A stretch of 64,000 nucleotides of DNA, taken from contig NZ_CP015986.1 of NCBI RefSeq assembly GCF_001658005.1, positions 2,109,501 to 2,173,500 on the forward strand, in the 5' to 3' direction. The stretch comes from Sphingobium sp. EP60837 (lineage in GTDB: Bacteria; Pseudomonadota; Alphaproteobacteria; Sphingomonadales; Sphingomonadaceae). Position numbers and translations under genes: made by a program. The notes beneath the pieces are model-generated. The model was not told where the DNA came from. It made no database searches and worked only from the letters and a program-made list of their open reading frames with translations. Positions 55,386 to 64,000 of this stretch are shown here, one piece after another. Positions within the stretch are counted from its first letter, which is position 1; each line of letters starts with the position of its first letter.

Positions 55386-56543
55386 ATGCAGAGGGCCTGG
55401 ATCAGCCATGCTTTTCGAACATCATCGTCCTATTATCTGGCGCTTGTGATGGCAAGCGCATCAGCATTGGCCGCCGAGACGAGCCGCGCGCCTGCAGGTC
55501 ATCTGCCCGAGGGCACGCCCGTCGAAGCAATCACGCTGTCGAACGGGCACGGCGTTTCCGCCAAGATACTGACCTACGGCGCCACGCTGCAGTCGCTGAC
55601 CGGGCCTGACCGCAATGGCAAGCAGGCCGACGTGCTGCTGGGCTATGACGATCTCGCGGCTTATCTGGCGCGGCCCGATTATTTCGGGGGGACAGTGGGC
55701 CGCTATGCGAACCGCATTGCAGGCGGCAAGTTCACCCTTGACGGCCAGAGCTATCAGCTGCCGCTCAACGACAAAGGCAACACGCTGCATGGCGGCGGCA
55801 AAGGGTTCGACAAGCAAGTGTGGAAGGTCGTGTCCCTGACCGGCGGCCCCCGGCCTCAACTCGTCCTGTCCTACAGCAGTCCGGATGGAGAGGCGGGCTA
55901 TCCCGGCAGGCTCGACACCCGGATCAGCTATGCGCTGGACGAAAGCGGTGCGCTGACCATCAGTTTCGAGGCGGAGGCAAGCAAGCCGACCGTCGTCAAC
56001 CTGACCAATCACGCCATCTTCAACTTGGCCGGAGAGGGCGCGCCGGGCGGTGCGCTCGGCCATTTGCTGACGATTCCGGCAAAAGATTATACCCCCGTCG
56101 ATGCCGGGCTTATTCCCACTGGTGAGATAAGGCCGGTCGCGGGAACCCCGTTCGACTTCCGCACGCCCCGCCGGGTGGATGACGCAGTCCGTGACGGCGC
56201 CGATCCGCAGATCCGGTCGGGCCGCGGCTACGATCATAATTGGGTGCTGGACAAGGGGACGACCGCGAACCCTGAACTTGCCGCCCGGTTGGAAGACCCT
56301 CCTTCAGGCCGTGTCCTTGAGGTGCTGAGCACGGAGCCGGGGCTGCAATTCTATTCGGGCAACTTTCTCGATGGGACTTTCGTCGGCAAAAATGGTCATC
56401 TCTACCGGATGGGCGACGGCTTCGCCCTTGAGCCCCAGAAATTCCCGGACTCGCCCAATCATCCGAACTTCCCGTCAGCGCGGCTCGACCCCGGCAAGCC
56501 CTATCGGCATGTCATGATCTATCGCTTGTCGGTAATGCGCTGA
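55386..56543 (+). CDS. galM: Aldose 1-epimerase (galactose mutarotase), exported form
   Basis: A 385-residue protein: an N-terminal hydrophobic segment (YYLALVMASASALAAE) suggests a signal peptide and a periplasmic location. The mutarotase domain has YGATLQSLTGPDRNG, GGTVGRYANRIAGGKF, GNTLHGGGKGFDKQVW, PTVVNLTNHAIFNLAG (catalytic His) and FALEPQKFPDSPNHPNFPSA (catalytic Glu). It interconverts alpha and beta anomers of sugars such as galactose. It is followed 4 bases later by the lactonase gene. Confidence 0.9.
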   Translation: MQRAWISHAFRTSSSYYLALVMASASALAAETSRAPAGHLPEGTPVEAITLSNGHGVSAKILTYGATLQSLTGPDRNGKQADVLLGYDDLAAYLARPDYFGGTVGRYANRIAGGKFTLDGQSYQLPLNDKGNTLHGGGKGFDKQVWKVVSLTGGPRPQLVLSYSSPDGEAGYPGRLDTRISYALDESGALTISFEAEASKPTVVNLTNHAIFNLAGEGAPGGALGHLLTIPAKDYTPVDAGLIPTGEIRPVAGTPFDFRTPRRVDDAVRDGADPQIRSGRGYDHNWVLDKGTTANPELAARLEDPPSGRVLEVLSTEPGLQFYSGNFLDGTFVGKNGHLYRMGDGFALEPQKFPDSPNHPNFPSARLDPGKPYRHVMIYRLSVMR

Positions 56544-56547
56544 TCCG

Positions 56548-57405
56548 ATGGCGCAGTGGGAACTGATCCAGCGCGATATTCGCGACACGCTGGGCGAAGG
56601 CACCTTATGGTCCGCGCGCGATAATGCTGTCTATTGGACCGACATAGTCGCACCAGCGGTCAATCGCCTGTCACTTGCCGACGGCAGCATCCTACGCTGG
56701 GCCATGCCTGAGCCGATCGGTTGGATCGTCGAGCGGCAGGGCGGTGACTTCATCGCCGGATTGCAGAGCGGTTTCGCCCGTCTCTCGCTCGATCCGCTCG
56801 CGATCGAACCGATCGGCGACCCTGAGCCGCATTTGCCCGGCAACCGGATGAATGACGGCAAGGCGGATGCCGAAGGACGCATCTGGTGCGGCACGATGGA
56901 CATGGCGGAGCAGGCGGAGAGCGGCGCTTTCTACCGCCTGGATCCAGACGGGCGCTGGCTCCAGATGGACAGCGGCTACAAGGTGCCCAATGGCCCGGCC
57001 TTCTCCCCCTGCGGCCTTTGGCTCTACCATACGGACAGCGCGCGGCGCAGCGTCTATCGCTTCGCCCGAACGGAAGGCGGCGGCCTTGCAGACCGGGAGT
57101 TGTTCATCCGCTTTAGCGAAGAGGATGGCTATCCTGACGGCATGACCGTTGATGCCGACGGTCATTTGTGGATCGCGCATTGGGATGGCGCGCGCATCAG
57201 CCGTTTCACGCCCGAAGGCAAGCTTGATCGCGCCATTCCCTTGCCAGCGCGGCAGGTCACGAACATCTGTTTCGCCGGAGCAAATCTCGACCGCATGTTT
57301 GTAAGTTCGGCGGCCGTGGGCCTGCCCGAAAGCGAATATGATGGCGGGCTGTTCGAGGTCGATGCGGGCGTGAAGGGCCTGCCGACGCCCTTGTTCGCAG
57401 GCTAA
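56548..57405 (+). CDS. SMP-30/gluconolactonase-family sugar lactonase
   Basis: A 285-residue six-bladed beta-propeller. The metal ligands fit: Glu in DTLGEGTLWSARDNAVYWTD, Asn in GNRMNDGKADAEGRIWCGTM, and Asp in DGMTVDADGHLWIAHWDGAR; YKVPNGPAFSPCGLWLYHTD is also conserved. It opens aldonolactones such as arabino-, galactono- or gluconolactone. Context (sugar symporter, mutarotase, LacI regulator, IlvD/EDD dehydratase nearby) points to oxidative sugar breakdown. Confidence 0.9.
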   Translation: MAQWELIQRDIRDTLGEGTLWSARDNAVYWTDIVAPAVNRLSLADGSILRWAMPEPIGWIVERQGGDFIAGLQSGFARLSLDPLAIEPIGDPEPHLPGNRMNDGKADAEGRIWCGTMDMAEQAESGAFYRLDPDGRWLQMDSGYKVPNGPAFSPCGLWLYHTDSARRSVYRFARTEGGGLADRELFIRFSEEDGYPDGMTVDADGHLWIAHWDGARISRFTPEGKLDRAIPLPARQVTNICFAGANLDRMFVSSAAVGLPESEYDGGLFEVDAGVKGLPTPLFAG

Positions 57406-57410
57406 GCAGG

Positions 57411-58400
57411 CTAAGGGAAGGGCGGCGCGGAACTGTCGCGCTGCACCAATTCGAAGCGGAACGCTGGCGGCTCCGATGGGCCGTTGATCAGCGAGTCGAT
57501 CACAGCCGCCCCCATTTCGGCGAGCGGCTGGCGCACCGTGGTAAGCGGCGGCCAAGCGGTGAAGCTAGCCGGCGTGTCGTCAAATCCGACCACGGACAAA
57601 TGTTGCGGCACATTCAACCCCCGGCGGCGCGCCAGCGCCAGAAGGCCAAGCGCCATATCGTCATTGGTCGCGAAGACAGCCGTCGGTGGCTTCGTTAGGC
57701 CGAGCAGATGCTCGCCCGCCGCGATGCCGGACGCATAGTCGAACCCACCCTCAACGAACAGGCTCTCCTCGCGAGGAAGGCCCGCAGCCGCGAGGCCGTC
57801 GCGGAAGCCATCGACCCGGCAGGCGGCTGCGCCATGGCTAGGCGGCGGCGTGATAATGCCGATGCGCCGATGACCGAGCGCGATGAGATGATCGGCTACC
57901 ATCCGGCCTGCAGCCCGTTCGGGCGTGGGAATGTTGAGGCCCTGCGCGCTCACCGAACCGGCGATCAGGGCGCAGGGCAGTTTCCGCTCGGACAGCCACT
58001 GCAGCACTGCCGGATCGTCCGACAGCGGCGGGGCCAGGAACACGCCGTCGGGGCGCAGCGCGGCCACAAGCCCTTCCAGAATCTCGAACCGCGCCTCACC
58101 CTCCAGCGGGATCAGCTCGACCACCAGATGATAGCCGAGGTCCCGGCACCGGTTCACCGCGCCCGCCTGGATACCACTGATATAGCTGGCCACGGGGTTG
58201 TTGTAGAGGAAAGCGATCATGAAGGACCGCCCGCCTGCCAGCCGCCGGGCCGACTGATTGGGCCGATAATCCAGCTGACGGATCGCTGCCGTCACCCGTT
58301 CCCGCAGTTCCGCACTGACATTGGGCGCCTTGTTCACCACCCGCGAGACGGTTTTGATCGAAACGCCAGCGACCGCCGCTACGTCATGGATGCTCGGCAT
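57411..58400 (-). CDS. LacI-family transcriptional regulator
   Basis: A 329-residue repressor: the HTH begins IHDVAAVAGVSIKTVSRVVN, then LRERVTAAIRQLDYRPNQSA and RRLAGGRSFMIAFLYNNPVA, then a periplasmic-binding-protein fold (ERAAGRMVADHLIALGHRRI, VFATNDDMALGLLALARRRG). I used ATG 58400 (MPSIHDVA); the frame continues to 58442 without homology. It probably controls the adjacent transport and lactonase genes with a sugar as inducer. It converges with the lactonase gene. Confidence 0.9.
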   Translation of the reverse strand: MPSIHDVAAVAGVSIKTVSRVVNKAPNVSAELRERVTAAIRQLDYRPNQSARRLAGGRSFMIAFLYNNPVASYISGIQAGAVNRCRDLGYHLVVELIPLEGEARFEILEGLVAALRPDGVFLAPPLSDDPAVLQWLSERKLPCALIAGSVSAQGLNIPTPERAAGRMVADHLIALGHRRIGIITPPPSHGAAACRVDGFRDGLAAAGLPREESLFVEGGFDYASGIAAGEHLLGLTKPPTAVFATNDDMALGLLALARRRGLNVPQHLSVVGFDDTPASFTAWPPLTTVRQPLAEMGAAVIDSLINGPSEPPAFRFELVQRDSSAPPFP

Positions 58401-58671
58401 GAAGATCCTGCCACGCGATCCGCGGCTGCTCGCTGTATCCACCTCTCATGATGAGCGATCCTTGGCACGGAAAAGTGGGAGAAAACAAGCATTCGCGGCC
58501 GTCATTTGGCCGAAAAATTATAATCGATCATCCTGGGTCAAAAAGGGCTTGATCGATCAGACTAAATCTTTAAAAGTCCAAGACAGCGTTGTCATTCTTC
58601 GAATGGCAATGACGTCATCCCGGACGGTTTCGGACTAACTGCACAAGGACGCGGCCGTCCGGGATGCGCTT

Positions 58672-59331
58672 TCATCGCGCCTTCGTATCATGCCAGCCAT
58701 GAGCGCCGATCAGAGGCACGAAGCGCACCGCCTCCAGCTTCTGTGTTTCGAACGCTTCCTCGCCGGTGCGGGTTATGCGCATAAGTTGCTGCTCTCTCGC
58801 TTCGCCCACCGGGATTACCAGGCGCCCGCCGATCGTCAGCTGTTCGCGCAGCGGCGGCGGCACGGAAGGACCGCCTGCCGCGACCAATATGGCGTCGAAG
58901 GGCGCTTGTTCCGGCCACCCCTCCGTACCGTCGCCGGTGCGGATCGATAGATTGTCATAGCCCAGTCGTTCCATCCGCCCGCGCGCGAGTGCGGCCAGTT
59001 CGCCCAGCCGGTCGATCGCAAAGACATGCGCGGCAAGGCGGCTCATGACCGCGGCGGCATAGCCCGACCCGACGCCGATCTCCAGCACCCGGTCGCTTGC
59101 GCGGATCGCCGCAGCCTCGATCATTCGGGCGACGATATAGGGCTGCGAAATCGTCTGGCCCCCCTCGACCGGCAGCGGCCTGTCTTCATAAGCGAAGTCG
59201 CGCAGCTCTTCTGGAACGAAATTCTCGCGCGGCACCTGGCGCATGGCCGCCAGCAGGCGTGGGTCGCCGACGCCGCGGCGGGCGATCTGCCGCTCCACCA
59301 TCATCTGGCGCAGGCGCTCGCTGTCCGCCAT
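58672..59331 (-). CDS. pcm: Protein-L-isoaspartate O-methyltransferase
   Basis: A 219-residue enzyme: MADSERLRQMMVERQIARRG, then PRENFVPEELRDFAYEDRPL, GQTISQPYIVARMIEAAAI and the SAM site VLEIGVGSGYAAAVMSRLAA. GGRLVIPVGEAREQQLMRI lies near the end. It methylates isoaspartyl residues in damaged proteins. ATG 59331 is chosen; the open frame upstream (to 59445) is low complexity. Confidence 0.92.
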   Translation of the reverse strand: MADSERLRQMMVERQIARRGVGDPRLLAAMRQVPRENFVPEELRDFAYEDRPLPVEGGQTISQPYIVARMIEAAAIRASDRVLEIGVGSGYAAAVMSRLAAHVFAIDRLGELAALARGRMERLGYDNLSIRTGDGTEGWPEQAPFDAILVAAGGPSVPPPLREQLTIGGRLVIPVGEAREQQLMRITRTGEEAFETQKLEAVRFVPLIGAHGWHDTKAR

Positions 59332-59538
59332 GCCGCCTCCGGGCCATTGATCGGAATGACGCGACTCGGCCGCGCCGCCAGCGTCACCATAGCCCTTTGC
59401 CGCCCGTTGCGCCCTGACCTTTATCAATGCCCCCTGGTGCCGCAAAGGTTGACCGACTTTTCACCATCTTCCCCACGATGGAGGAGTTGGCTGTTCAAAA
59501 ACAAAGCGTTATGGTAGCTGGCACAGCTTTCCCCGAGG

Positions 59539-62214
59539 TTGCCCCCGTTGGACATGATGCTGCCGGACCATGAGGCGTCCCTGCGTTGGACGCCGCTGTT
59601 CGCAGCCGCCGAGCGGCTGGCGAACGCCCGATCGCTCGGCGATGTCGTGGAGGTCGTGCGGACGGCTGCGCGCAGCATTGCGGGTGCGCAGGGCATTACG
59701 GTCGTGTTGGGCGAAGGCGACGAATGCTTTTATGTCGCCGAAGATGCGATTGAGCCGCTGTGGGCGGGCCAGCGCTTTCCACGTTCGTCTTGCGTGTCGG
59801 GCTGGGTCATGACCCATGGGAAACCGGCGATCATCTCGGACATCTCCGCCGATCCACGCGTTCCCTACCATCTCTACAGCGCCACTTTCGTCCGCAGCAT
59901 GGTGATGACGCCGGTCGATACGGGGTCCAAGCCGATGGCGATCGGCGCCTACTGGGCGGAGGTGGACGCCCCCGACGAACTATCCGTCGAAATGTTGAGC
60001 CAGTTGGCTCGGCTGGTCGGCGCGGCGATTCGCAACGTGTCGCTGCAAACCTCGTTCGAAATCGTCAACCGCATGGGCGCGGCCGTTGCGGCGGAACAGA
60101 ATCTGGATGTCGTCGTCCAGACGATCACCGACGCCGCCGTCGAACTGACCGGCGCGGAATTCGGAGCCTTCTTCTACAATCTCGTCGACCAGAAGGGTGA
60201 GAGCTACATGCTCTACAGCCTTTCCGGCGTTCCGCGTGAGGCGTTCGGCAATTTGTCCATGCCGCGCAACACCGCCGTGTTTGGCCCGACCTTCGCAGGG
60301 GAGGGGATTGTGCGGTCGGACAATATCCGGGCGGATCCCCGCTATGGCCACAACGCTCCGCACAAGGGCATGCCGCCTGGCCATCTGCCTGTCACCAGCT
60401 ATCTTGCCGTGCCCGTCGTATCGCATAGTGGCGAAGTCCAAGGCGGCCTGTTCTTCGGCCATCATCTGGCGGGCCGCTTTACCGCTGAACATGAAAAGAT
60501 CATGGCGGGCGTCGCGGGGCACGCATCCATCGCGATCGACAATGCGCGCCTCCACCACAAGGCGCAGCGTGAAATCGCGGCCCGCACCGTGGCCGAAGGG
60601 GAATTGCGCCAACTCAACGCCACGCTGGAGCAGCGGATCGAGCAGCGTACGGAGCAAATCCGCGCAGCCTTCCGCGAACTGGAACAGAGCGAGCGGCGCT
60701 TCGGGCTGCTGGTCCAGGGCGTCACCGACTATGCGATGTGCATGCTCGATGCTACGGGCACGATCACCAACTGGAATGCGGGCGCGGAACGGATCAAGGG
60801 CTATTCCGCGCATGAAATTGTCGGCCGGCATTTCTCCTGCTTCTACACTGAACCCGATCGGGAAGCGGGCATGCCCGCCCGCACGCTGGAGGTTGCCACC
60901 ACGGCTGGCCGGTTCGAAGCCGAAGGGTGGCGCGTGCGCAAGGACGGCACGCAATTCTGGGCCAATATCATCGTCGATGCGATCCATGACGAACAGGGAC
61001 GGTTGATCGGCTTTGCCAAGGTAACCCGTGATCTCACCGAAAAGCGCGCGGTGGAGGAACAGCTTCGCCAGGCGCACAAGATGGAGGCCGTTGGCCAACT
61101 GACCGGCGGCATCGCACATGACTTCAACAATCTGCTGACCGTCATCAACGGCAATATCGAACTGGCCGAGCGGGGCCTCACCAATGGCGGCGATCCGGCT
61201 AAGGCGGTGCGCGCCATCGCAAACGCCCGGCAGGGGGCGGAACGTGCCGCCGCGCTGACCCAGCGCCTGCTCGCCTTTTCCCGGCGCCAACCTCTGTCAC
61301 CCAAGCCGCTGCATCTTGATCGCGTGGTGGAAGGGCTATCCGACCTGCTGAAGCGGGCGCTAGGCGAACTGATCCAGCTCAAGACGGTCAATGCCCCGCA
61401 TCTCTGGCCGGTAGAGGCCGATCCCAACCAGATCGAAAGCGCGCTGCTGAACCTTGCTGTCAATGCGCGGGATGCCATGGCAGATGGCGGAACATTGACG
61501 ATCGAGACCGCCAACGCTTATCTCGACAGCGATTATGCCGCCGCTTGCGGCGATGTCGCGCCCGGCAATTATGTGATGGTCGCGGTCAGCGACACCGGCA
61601 CCGGCATGGCTCCCCCGGTACTGTCGCGCATCTTCGAACCTTTCTTCACCACCAAGGAGATCGGGCGCGGGACCGGGCTTGGCCTCAGCCAGGTCTATGG
61701 GTTCGTCAAGCAATCGGGCGGGCATGTGGAAGTGCTGTCGGAACAGGGGCAGGGCACCACTGTCAAAATCTACCTGCCGCGCTTCACCGGCGATGCGGAG
61801 GGGACGCAGGAGGACCGAGTGACGGCCCACGACCTCTCGGCTTCAGGCCAGACCATTTTGGTGGTCGAGGATGATGATGCCGTGCGCGCCTATTCGGTCG
61901 AGACTTTGCGGGAATTGGGCTATCGAGCGCTGGAGGCGGCGGATGGCCATGCCGCGCTGCGCCTGATTGAGGCGGATGGCCAGTCGATCGACCTTCTCTT
62001 CACCGATGTCGTGATGCCCGGCATGTCGGGCAAGGATCTGAGCGAACGCGCGCGTACGTTGAAACCCGACCTCAAGATTCTCTACACCAGCGGTTATACC
62101 CGCGACGGCTTCCTGCGCGACGGAAAGCTCGACCCGGGCATTGCCCTGCTGCCCAAGCCCTTCACCCTGCAAGACCTGGCCAGTCGCCTCCGCGACATCT
62201 TGGACCGAGTCTGA
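59539..62214 (+). CDS. Hybrid sensor histidine kinase (GAF-GAF-PAS-HisKA-HATPase-REC)
   Basis: An 891-residue protein: two GAF domains (about residues 30-165 and 180-345; LSMPRNTAVFGPTFAGEGIV in the second), a coiled coil (350-390), PAS (390-510: NWNAGAERIKGYSAHEIVGR), HisKA with GIAHDFNNLL (phospho-His527), HATPase_c (NLAVNARDAMADGGTLTI; ETANAY; GRGTGLGLSQVYGFVKQSGG) and a REC domain (ILVVEDDDAVRAYSVETLRE, phospho-Asp823 in LLFTDVVMPGMSG). No membrane segment is seen, so it is likely cytoplasmic. The start may be TTG 59539 or ATG 59554. The signal is unknown. Confidence 0.88.
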   Translation: MPPLDMMLPDHEASLRWTPLFAAAERLANARSLGDVVEVVRTAARSIAGAQGITVVLGEGDECFYVAEDAIEPLWAGQRFPRSSCVSGWVMTHGKPAIISDISADPRVPYHLYSATFVRSMVMTPVDTGSKPMAIGAYWAEVDAPDELSVEMLSQLARLVGAAIRNVSLQTSFEIVNRMGAAVAAEQNLDVVVQTITDAAVELTGAEFGAFFYNLVDQKGESYMLYSLSGVPREAFGNLSMPRNTAVFGPTFAGEGIVRSDNIRADPRYGHNAPHKGMPPGHLPVTSYLAVPVVSHSGEVQGGLFFGHHLAGRFTAEHEKIMAGVAGHASIAIDNARLHHKAQREIAARTVAEGELRQLNATLEQRIEQRTEQIRAAFRELEQSERRFGLLVQGVTDYAMCMLDATGTITNWNAGAERIKGYSAHEIVGRHFSCFYTEPDREAGMPARTLEVATTAGRFEAEGWRVRKDGTQFWANIIVDAIHDEQGRLIGFAKVTRDLTEKRAVEEQLRQAHKMEAVGQLTGGIAHDFNNLLTVINGNIELAERGLTNGGDPAKAVRAIANARQGAERAAALTQRLLAFSRRQPLSPKPLHLDRVVEGLSDLLKRALGELIQLKTVNAPHLWPVEADPNQIESALLNLAVNARDAMADGGTLTIETANAYLDSDYAAACGDVAPGNYVMVAVSDTGTGMAPPVLSRIFEPFFTTKEIGRGTGLGLSQVYGFVKQSGGHVEVLSEQGQGTTVKIYLPRFTGDAEGTQEDRVTAHDLSASGQTILVVEDDDAVRAYSVETLRELGYRALEAADGHAALRLIEADGQSIDLLFTDVVMPGMSGKDLSERARTLKPDLKILYTSGYTRDGFLRDGKLDPGIALLPKPFTLQDLASRLRDILDRV

Positions 62215-62255
62215 AGGCGGCGAGGCTCTCCGGGCGAAAAGCTACCGCCCACCTC

Positions 62256-63023
62256 TCAAGGTTCAGTAAGCGCGATATCCATATCCGCGAGCGCCAGCCG
62301 CAACAGCTCCGTCATCGCCGCTCGCGCCGCCGCCGTGTCGCGGGAGGCAATCGCCTCGAAAACCGCGCGATGATCCGGCAGCGGATCGCGCGGCGGCGCT
62401 GACTTCCGCTGCTTGAACATGGTCGTCCAACTGACCGCCGCGCCCACGGAGCTTGCCAGCGCCGCCAGCGCTTCATTCTGCGTCGCGGCCAATATCGCAT
62501 TGTGGAACTGCTGATCCGCCGCGCGCCCTTCCTCGGTCGCCAGCCCATGCTCGCCCATCGTCGAGAGCGCTGTCTCCATGGTCGCCAGTTGGGCATCGGT
62601 CCGCCGCCGCGCCGCGAGTTCCGCAGCCGATGGTTCGATCAGGCCGCGCAGTTCGAACAGGTCGCGCACAAAGGCGGGGTCCGGCTCGCCCGCGAACATC
62701 CAGGCCAGCATCTCCGGGTCCAGCACATTCCATCGGCTGCGCGGCAGCACGCGGGTGCCCGCCTTGGGGCGGCTTTCCAGCATGCCCTTCGCGATCAGGA
62801 TGCGCACGGCCTCGCGATAAGCGGTGCGGGACACGCGAAGCCGCTCGGCTGCCTCGATCTCGCCTTCGAACAGCTCGCCGGGTCTGTATTTTCCCGCGAC
62901 GATCGCGCTGCCCAGCTGCCGGGCGATCGCCTGGTGGATGCGAAGGCCGCCCTCCTCATGTCCGAACATGCGTTCAGCTGAATGCTTGCCTTCGCTGCCC
63001 AACGCTCGCTCCTTGCCAGTCAT
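62256..63023 (-). CDS. GntR-family regulator (FadR subfamily)
   Basis: A 255-residue regulator: a winged HTH (LRIHQAIARQLGSAIVAGKY, then LFEGEIEAAERLRVSRTAYR and LIAKGMLESRPKAGTRVLPR) and an all-helical FCD effector domain (DLFELRGLIEPSAAELAARR, FHNAILAATQNEALAALASS and LPDHRAVFEAIASRDTAAAR). FCD members often bind sugar acids through metal-held carboxylates. It lies downstream of a minus-strand dehydratase gene and probably controls it. The start may be ATG 63023 or 62969. Confidence 0.85.
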   Translation of the reverse strand: MTGKERALGSEGKHSAERMFGHEEGGLRIHQAIARQLGSAIVAGKYRPGELFEGEIEAAERLRVSRTAYREAVRILIAKGMLESRPKAGTRVLPRSRWNVLDPEMLAWMFAGEPDPAFVRDLFELRGLIEPSAAELAARRRTDAQLATMETALSTMGEHGLATEEGRAADQQFHNAILAATQNEALAALASSVGAAVSWTTMFKQRKSAPPRDPLPDHRAVFEAIASRDTAAARAAMTELLRLALADMDIALTEP

Positions 63024-63101
63024 CGAACGCCAGCCGTACGGCAATGCCGCTCTCAAAGAAAGTCGCCCGCAGCCGCCGTCCGCCGATGCTCGCCTGACCG
63101 C

Positions 63102-64000
63102 TCAATGATTGTCGCGCGGCAGGCCCTTGGTCTGGGCGATACGCTGATATTTCTCCGCCCCTTCCAATATCGCGCCGCTGTCGAGTTGCCCGACCAGCGC
63201 GCGCTGAATCTCCTGCCATGGCGTCTGCGAGGCGGGGTAGGGGTAGCCCCCCTCGGCCAGCAGAGCCGATCGCCGCGCAGACAGTTCTTCATCCGAAATC
63301 AGCACATTCACCATGCCTGCATTCAAGTCCATCCGCACCCGATCGCCGGTCCGCAGCAGCGCCAGGCCACCCGTGGCCGCCGCTTCTGGCGAGGCGTTCA
63401 GGATCGAGGGACTGCCGCTGGTGCCTGATTGCCGCCCGTCGCCGATGCAGGGCAGGGCGCTGATGCCCTCCGTGATCAGATATGCGGGCGGCCGCATGTT
63501 CACCACCTCCGCCGCGCCGGGATAGCCGATCGGCCCCGCGCCGCGCATGAACATCAGCGTGTCGGCCGTGATGCCCACCGCCGGGTCATCGATCCGCGCA
63601 TGATAATCCTCCGGCCCGTCGAATACGACCGCAGGCCCTTCAAAGGCATTGGGATCATTGGGATTGGACAGATAACGCTGGCGGAACTCGTCGCTGATGA
63701 CGCTGGTCTTCATGATCGCCGCGTCGAACAAATTGCCGGAGAGGACCAGGAATCCCGCCTCCTCCTTGATCGGCTGGGCGAAGGGCCGGATGACCTTCTC
63801 ATCCTCGATCGCGGCGTCCCGGCAATTCTCGCCCATGGTCCTGCCGTTGACGGTCATCGCCCCCTCGCGGATCAGGCCCTGGCCGATCAACTGCCCGACC
63901 ACCGCAGGCACGCCGCCCGCATGATAATAATCCTCGCCCAGATATTCGCCCGCCGGCTGGAGGTTCACCAGCAGCGGGACCTTATGCCCCACTGCCTCCC
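63102..64000 (-). CDS. IlvD/EDD-family dehydratase, C-terminal half (partial at right edge)
   Basis: About 299 residues are visible and the frame continues past the right edge, where the Fe-S and catalytic N-terminal part lies. The visible part has VPLLVNLQPAGEYLGEDYYH, then AGGVPAVVGQLIGQGLIREG, EDEKVIRPFAQPIKEEAGFL, VVFDGPEDYHARIDDPAVGI, MFMRGAGPIGYPGAAEVVNM and SGTSGSPSILNASPEAAATG. This is the sugar-acid dehydratase branch (arabonate, xylonate or galactonate) of the family rather than IlvD of amino-acid synthesis, judging by the GEDYYHAGG and SGSPSILNASPEAA patterns. It would act after the lactonase in oxidative sugar breakdown. Confidence 0.85.
   Translation of the reverse strand, partial: EAVGHKVPLLVNLQPAGEYLGEDYYHAGGVPAVVGQLIGQGLIREGAMTVNGRTMGENCRDAAIEDEKVIRPFAQPIKEEAGFLVLSGNLFDAAIMKTSVISDEFRQRYLSNPNDPNAFEGPAVVFDGPEDYHARIDDPAVGITADTLMFMRGAGPIGYPGAAEVVNMRPPAYLITEGISALPCIGDGRQSGTSGSPSILNASPEAAATGGLALLRTGDRVRMDLNAGMVNVLISDEELSARRSALLAEGGYPYPASQTPWQEIQRALVGQLDSGAILEGAEKYQRIAQTKGLPRDNH

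Noticed and set aside
59332..59445. Upstream extension of pcm
   Set aside because: Family proteins begin near MADSERLRQ; the extension is Ala/Gly/Arg-rich and unmatched.
1..64000. CRISPR array
   Set aside because: No regularly spaced direct repeats with unique spacers were seen; the only repeated short motif is the palindrome array at 27275-27410.

Overview
The window looks like chromosome of a GC-rich alphaproteobacterium, most likely a sphingomonad (Sphingobium, Novosphingobium or Sphingomonas type). The reasons are the CpdR-type response regulator, the KpsMTE-type export genes beside a dTDP-rhamnose operon, the FucP/SMP-30/IlvD-type sugar genes and the style of the transposases. The genus is an inference from recalled families; no search was possible.

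Layout. (1) 1-2649: end of a sugar-modification cluster with a Gfo/Idh oxidoreductase (cut by the edge), an ATP-grasp ligase and a DegT-type aminotransferase. (2) 2664-12885: an insertion-sequence graveyard with pieces of about a dozen transposases (IS110, IS1111-type, IS3, IS21, IS630 three times, IS5 three times, IS1182, IS701). Nearly all are truncated, frameshifted or nested. They bracket one intact, AT-richer gene for a large glycosyltransferase (6598-8760). (3) 12974-20375: capsule or exopolysaccharide export (kpsT, kpsM, kpsE on the minus strand; a divergent outer-membrane export lipoprotein) followed by rfbC-rfbB-rfbD-rfbA for dTDP-L-rhamnose. (4) 21128-32571: debris of an integrative or conjugative element: a tyrosine integrase, ArdC antirestriction protein, a small sigma-region-4-like protein, an MNT-HEPN protein, a ribbon-helix-helix protein with a TraD/VirD4 coupling ATPase behind an array of four palindromes, trbG/trbI stubs, two autotransporter fragments and tRNA-Gly(TCC). 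(5) 32830-48172: a second glycan locus with two GDP-mannose-dehydratase-type enzymes, a flippase, four family-2 glycosyltransferases, a sugar C-methyltransferase, a SAM methyltransferase and three large GT-C-like membrane proteins. (6) 48498-51030: an integrase remnant, vapBC, a second near-identical integrase and tRNA-Val(GAC) with its terminator, which look like the right end of a genomic island. (7) 51154-64000: ordinary chromosome with dctA, cpdR, an N-formylglutamate amidohydrolase, sugar uptake and oxidation genes (fucP-like, galM, SMP-30 lactonase, LacI regulator, and a GntR regulator with an IlvD/EDD dehydratase at the right edge), pcm and a hybrid histidine kinase.

Together the first 48 kb make, flip, assemble and export surface polysaccharide: nucleotide sugars come from rfbCBDA and the two GDP-sugar enzymes, glycosyltransferases and membrane GT-C proteins assemble them, and KpsMTE plus the outer-membrane lipoprotein export them. 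Mobile DNA has repeatedly entered this locus. The points most worth following up are the GAATAC-N2-GTATTC palindrome array before the coupling-protein operon, the pair of integrases with a third dead copy around the glycan island, the circularly permuted autotransporter halves, the minimal IS1111-type element cleanly nested in an IS3 element, and the probable branched-sugar pathway.
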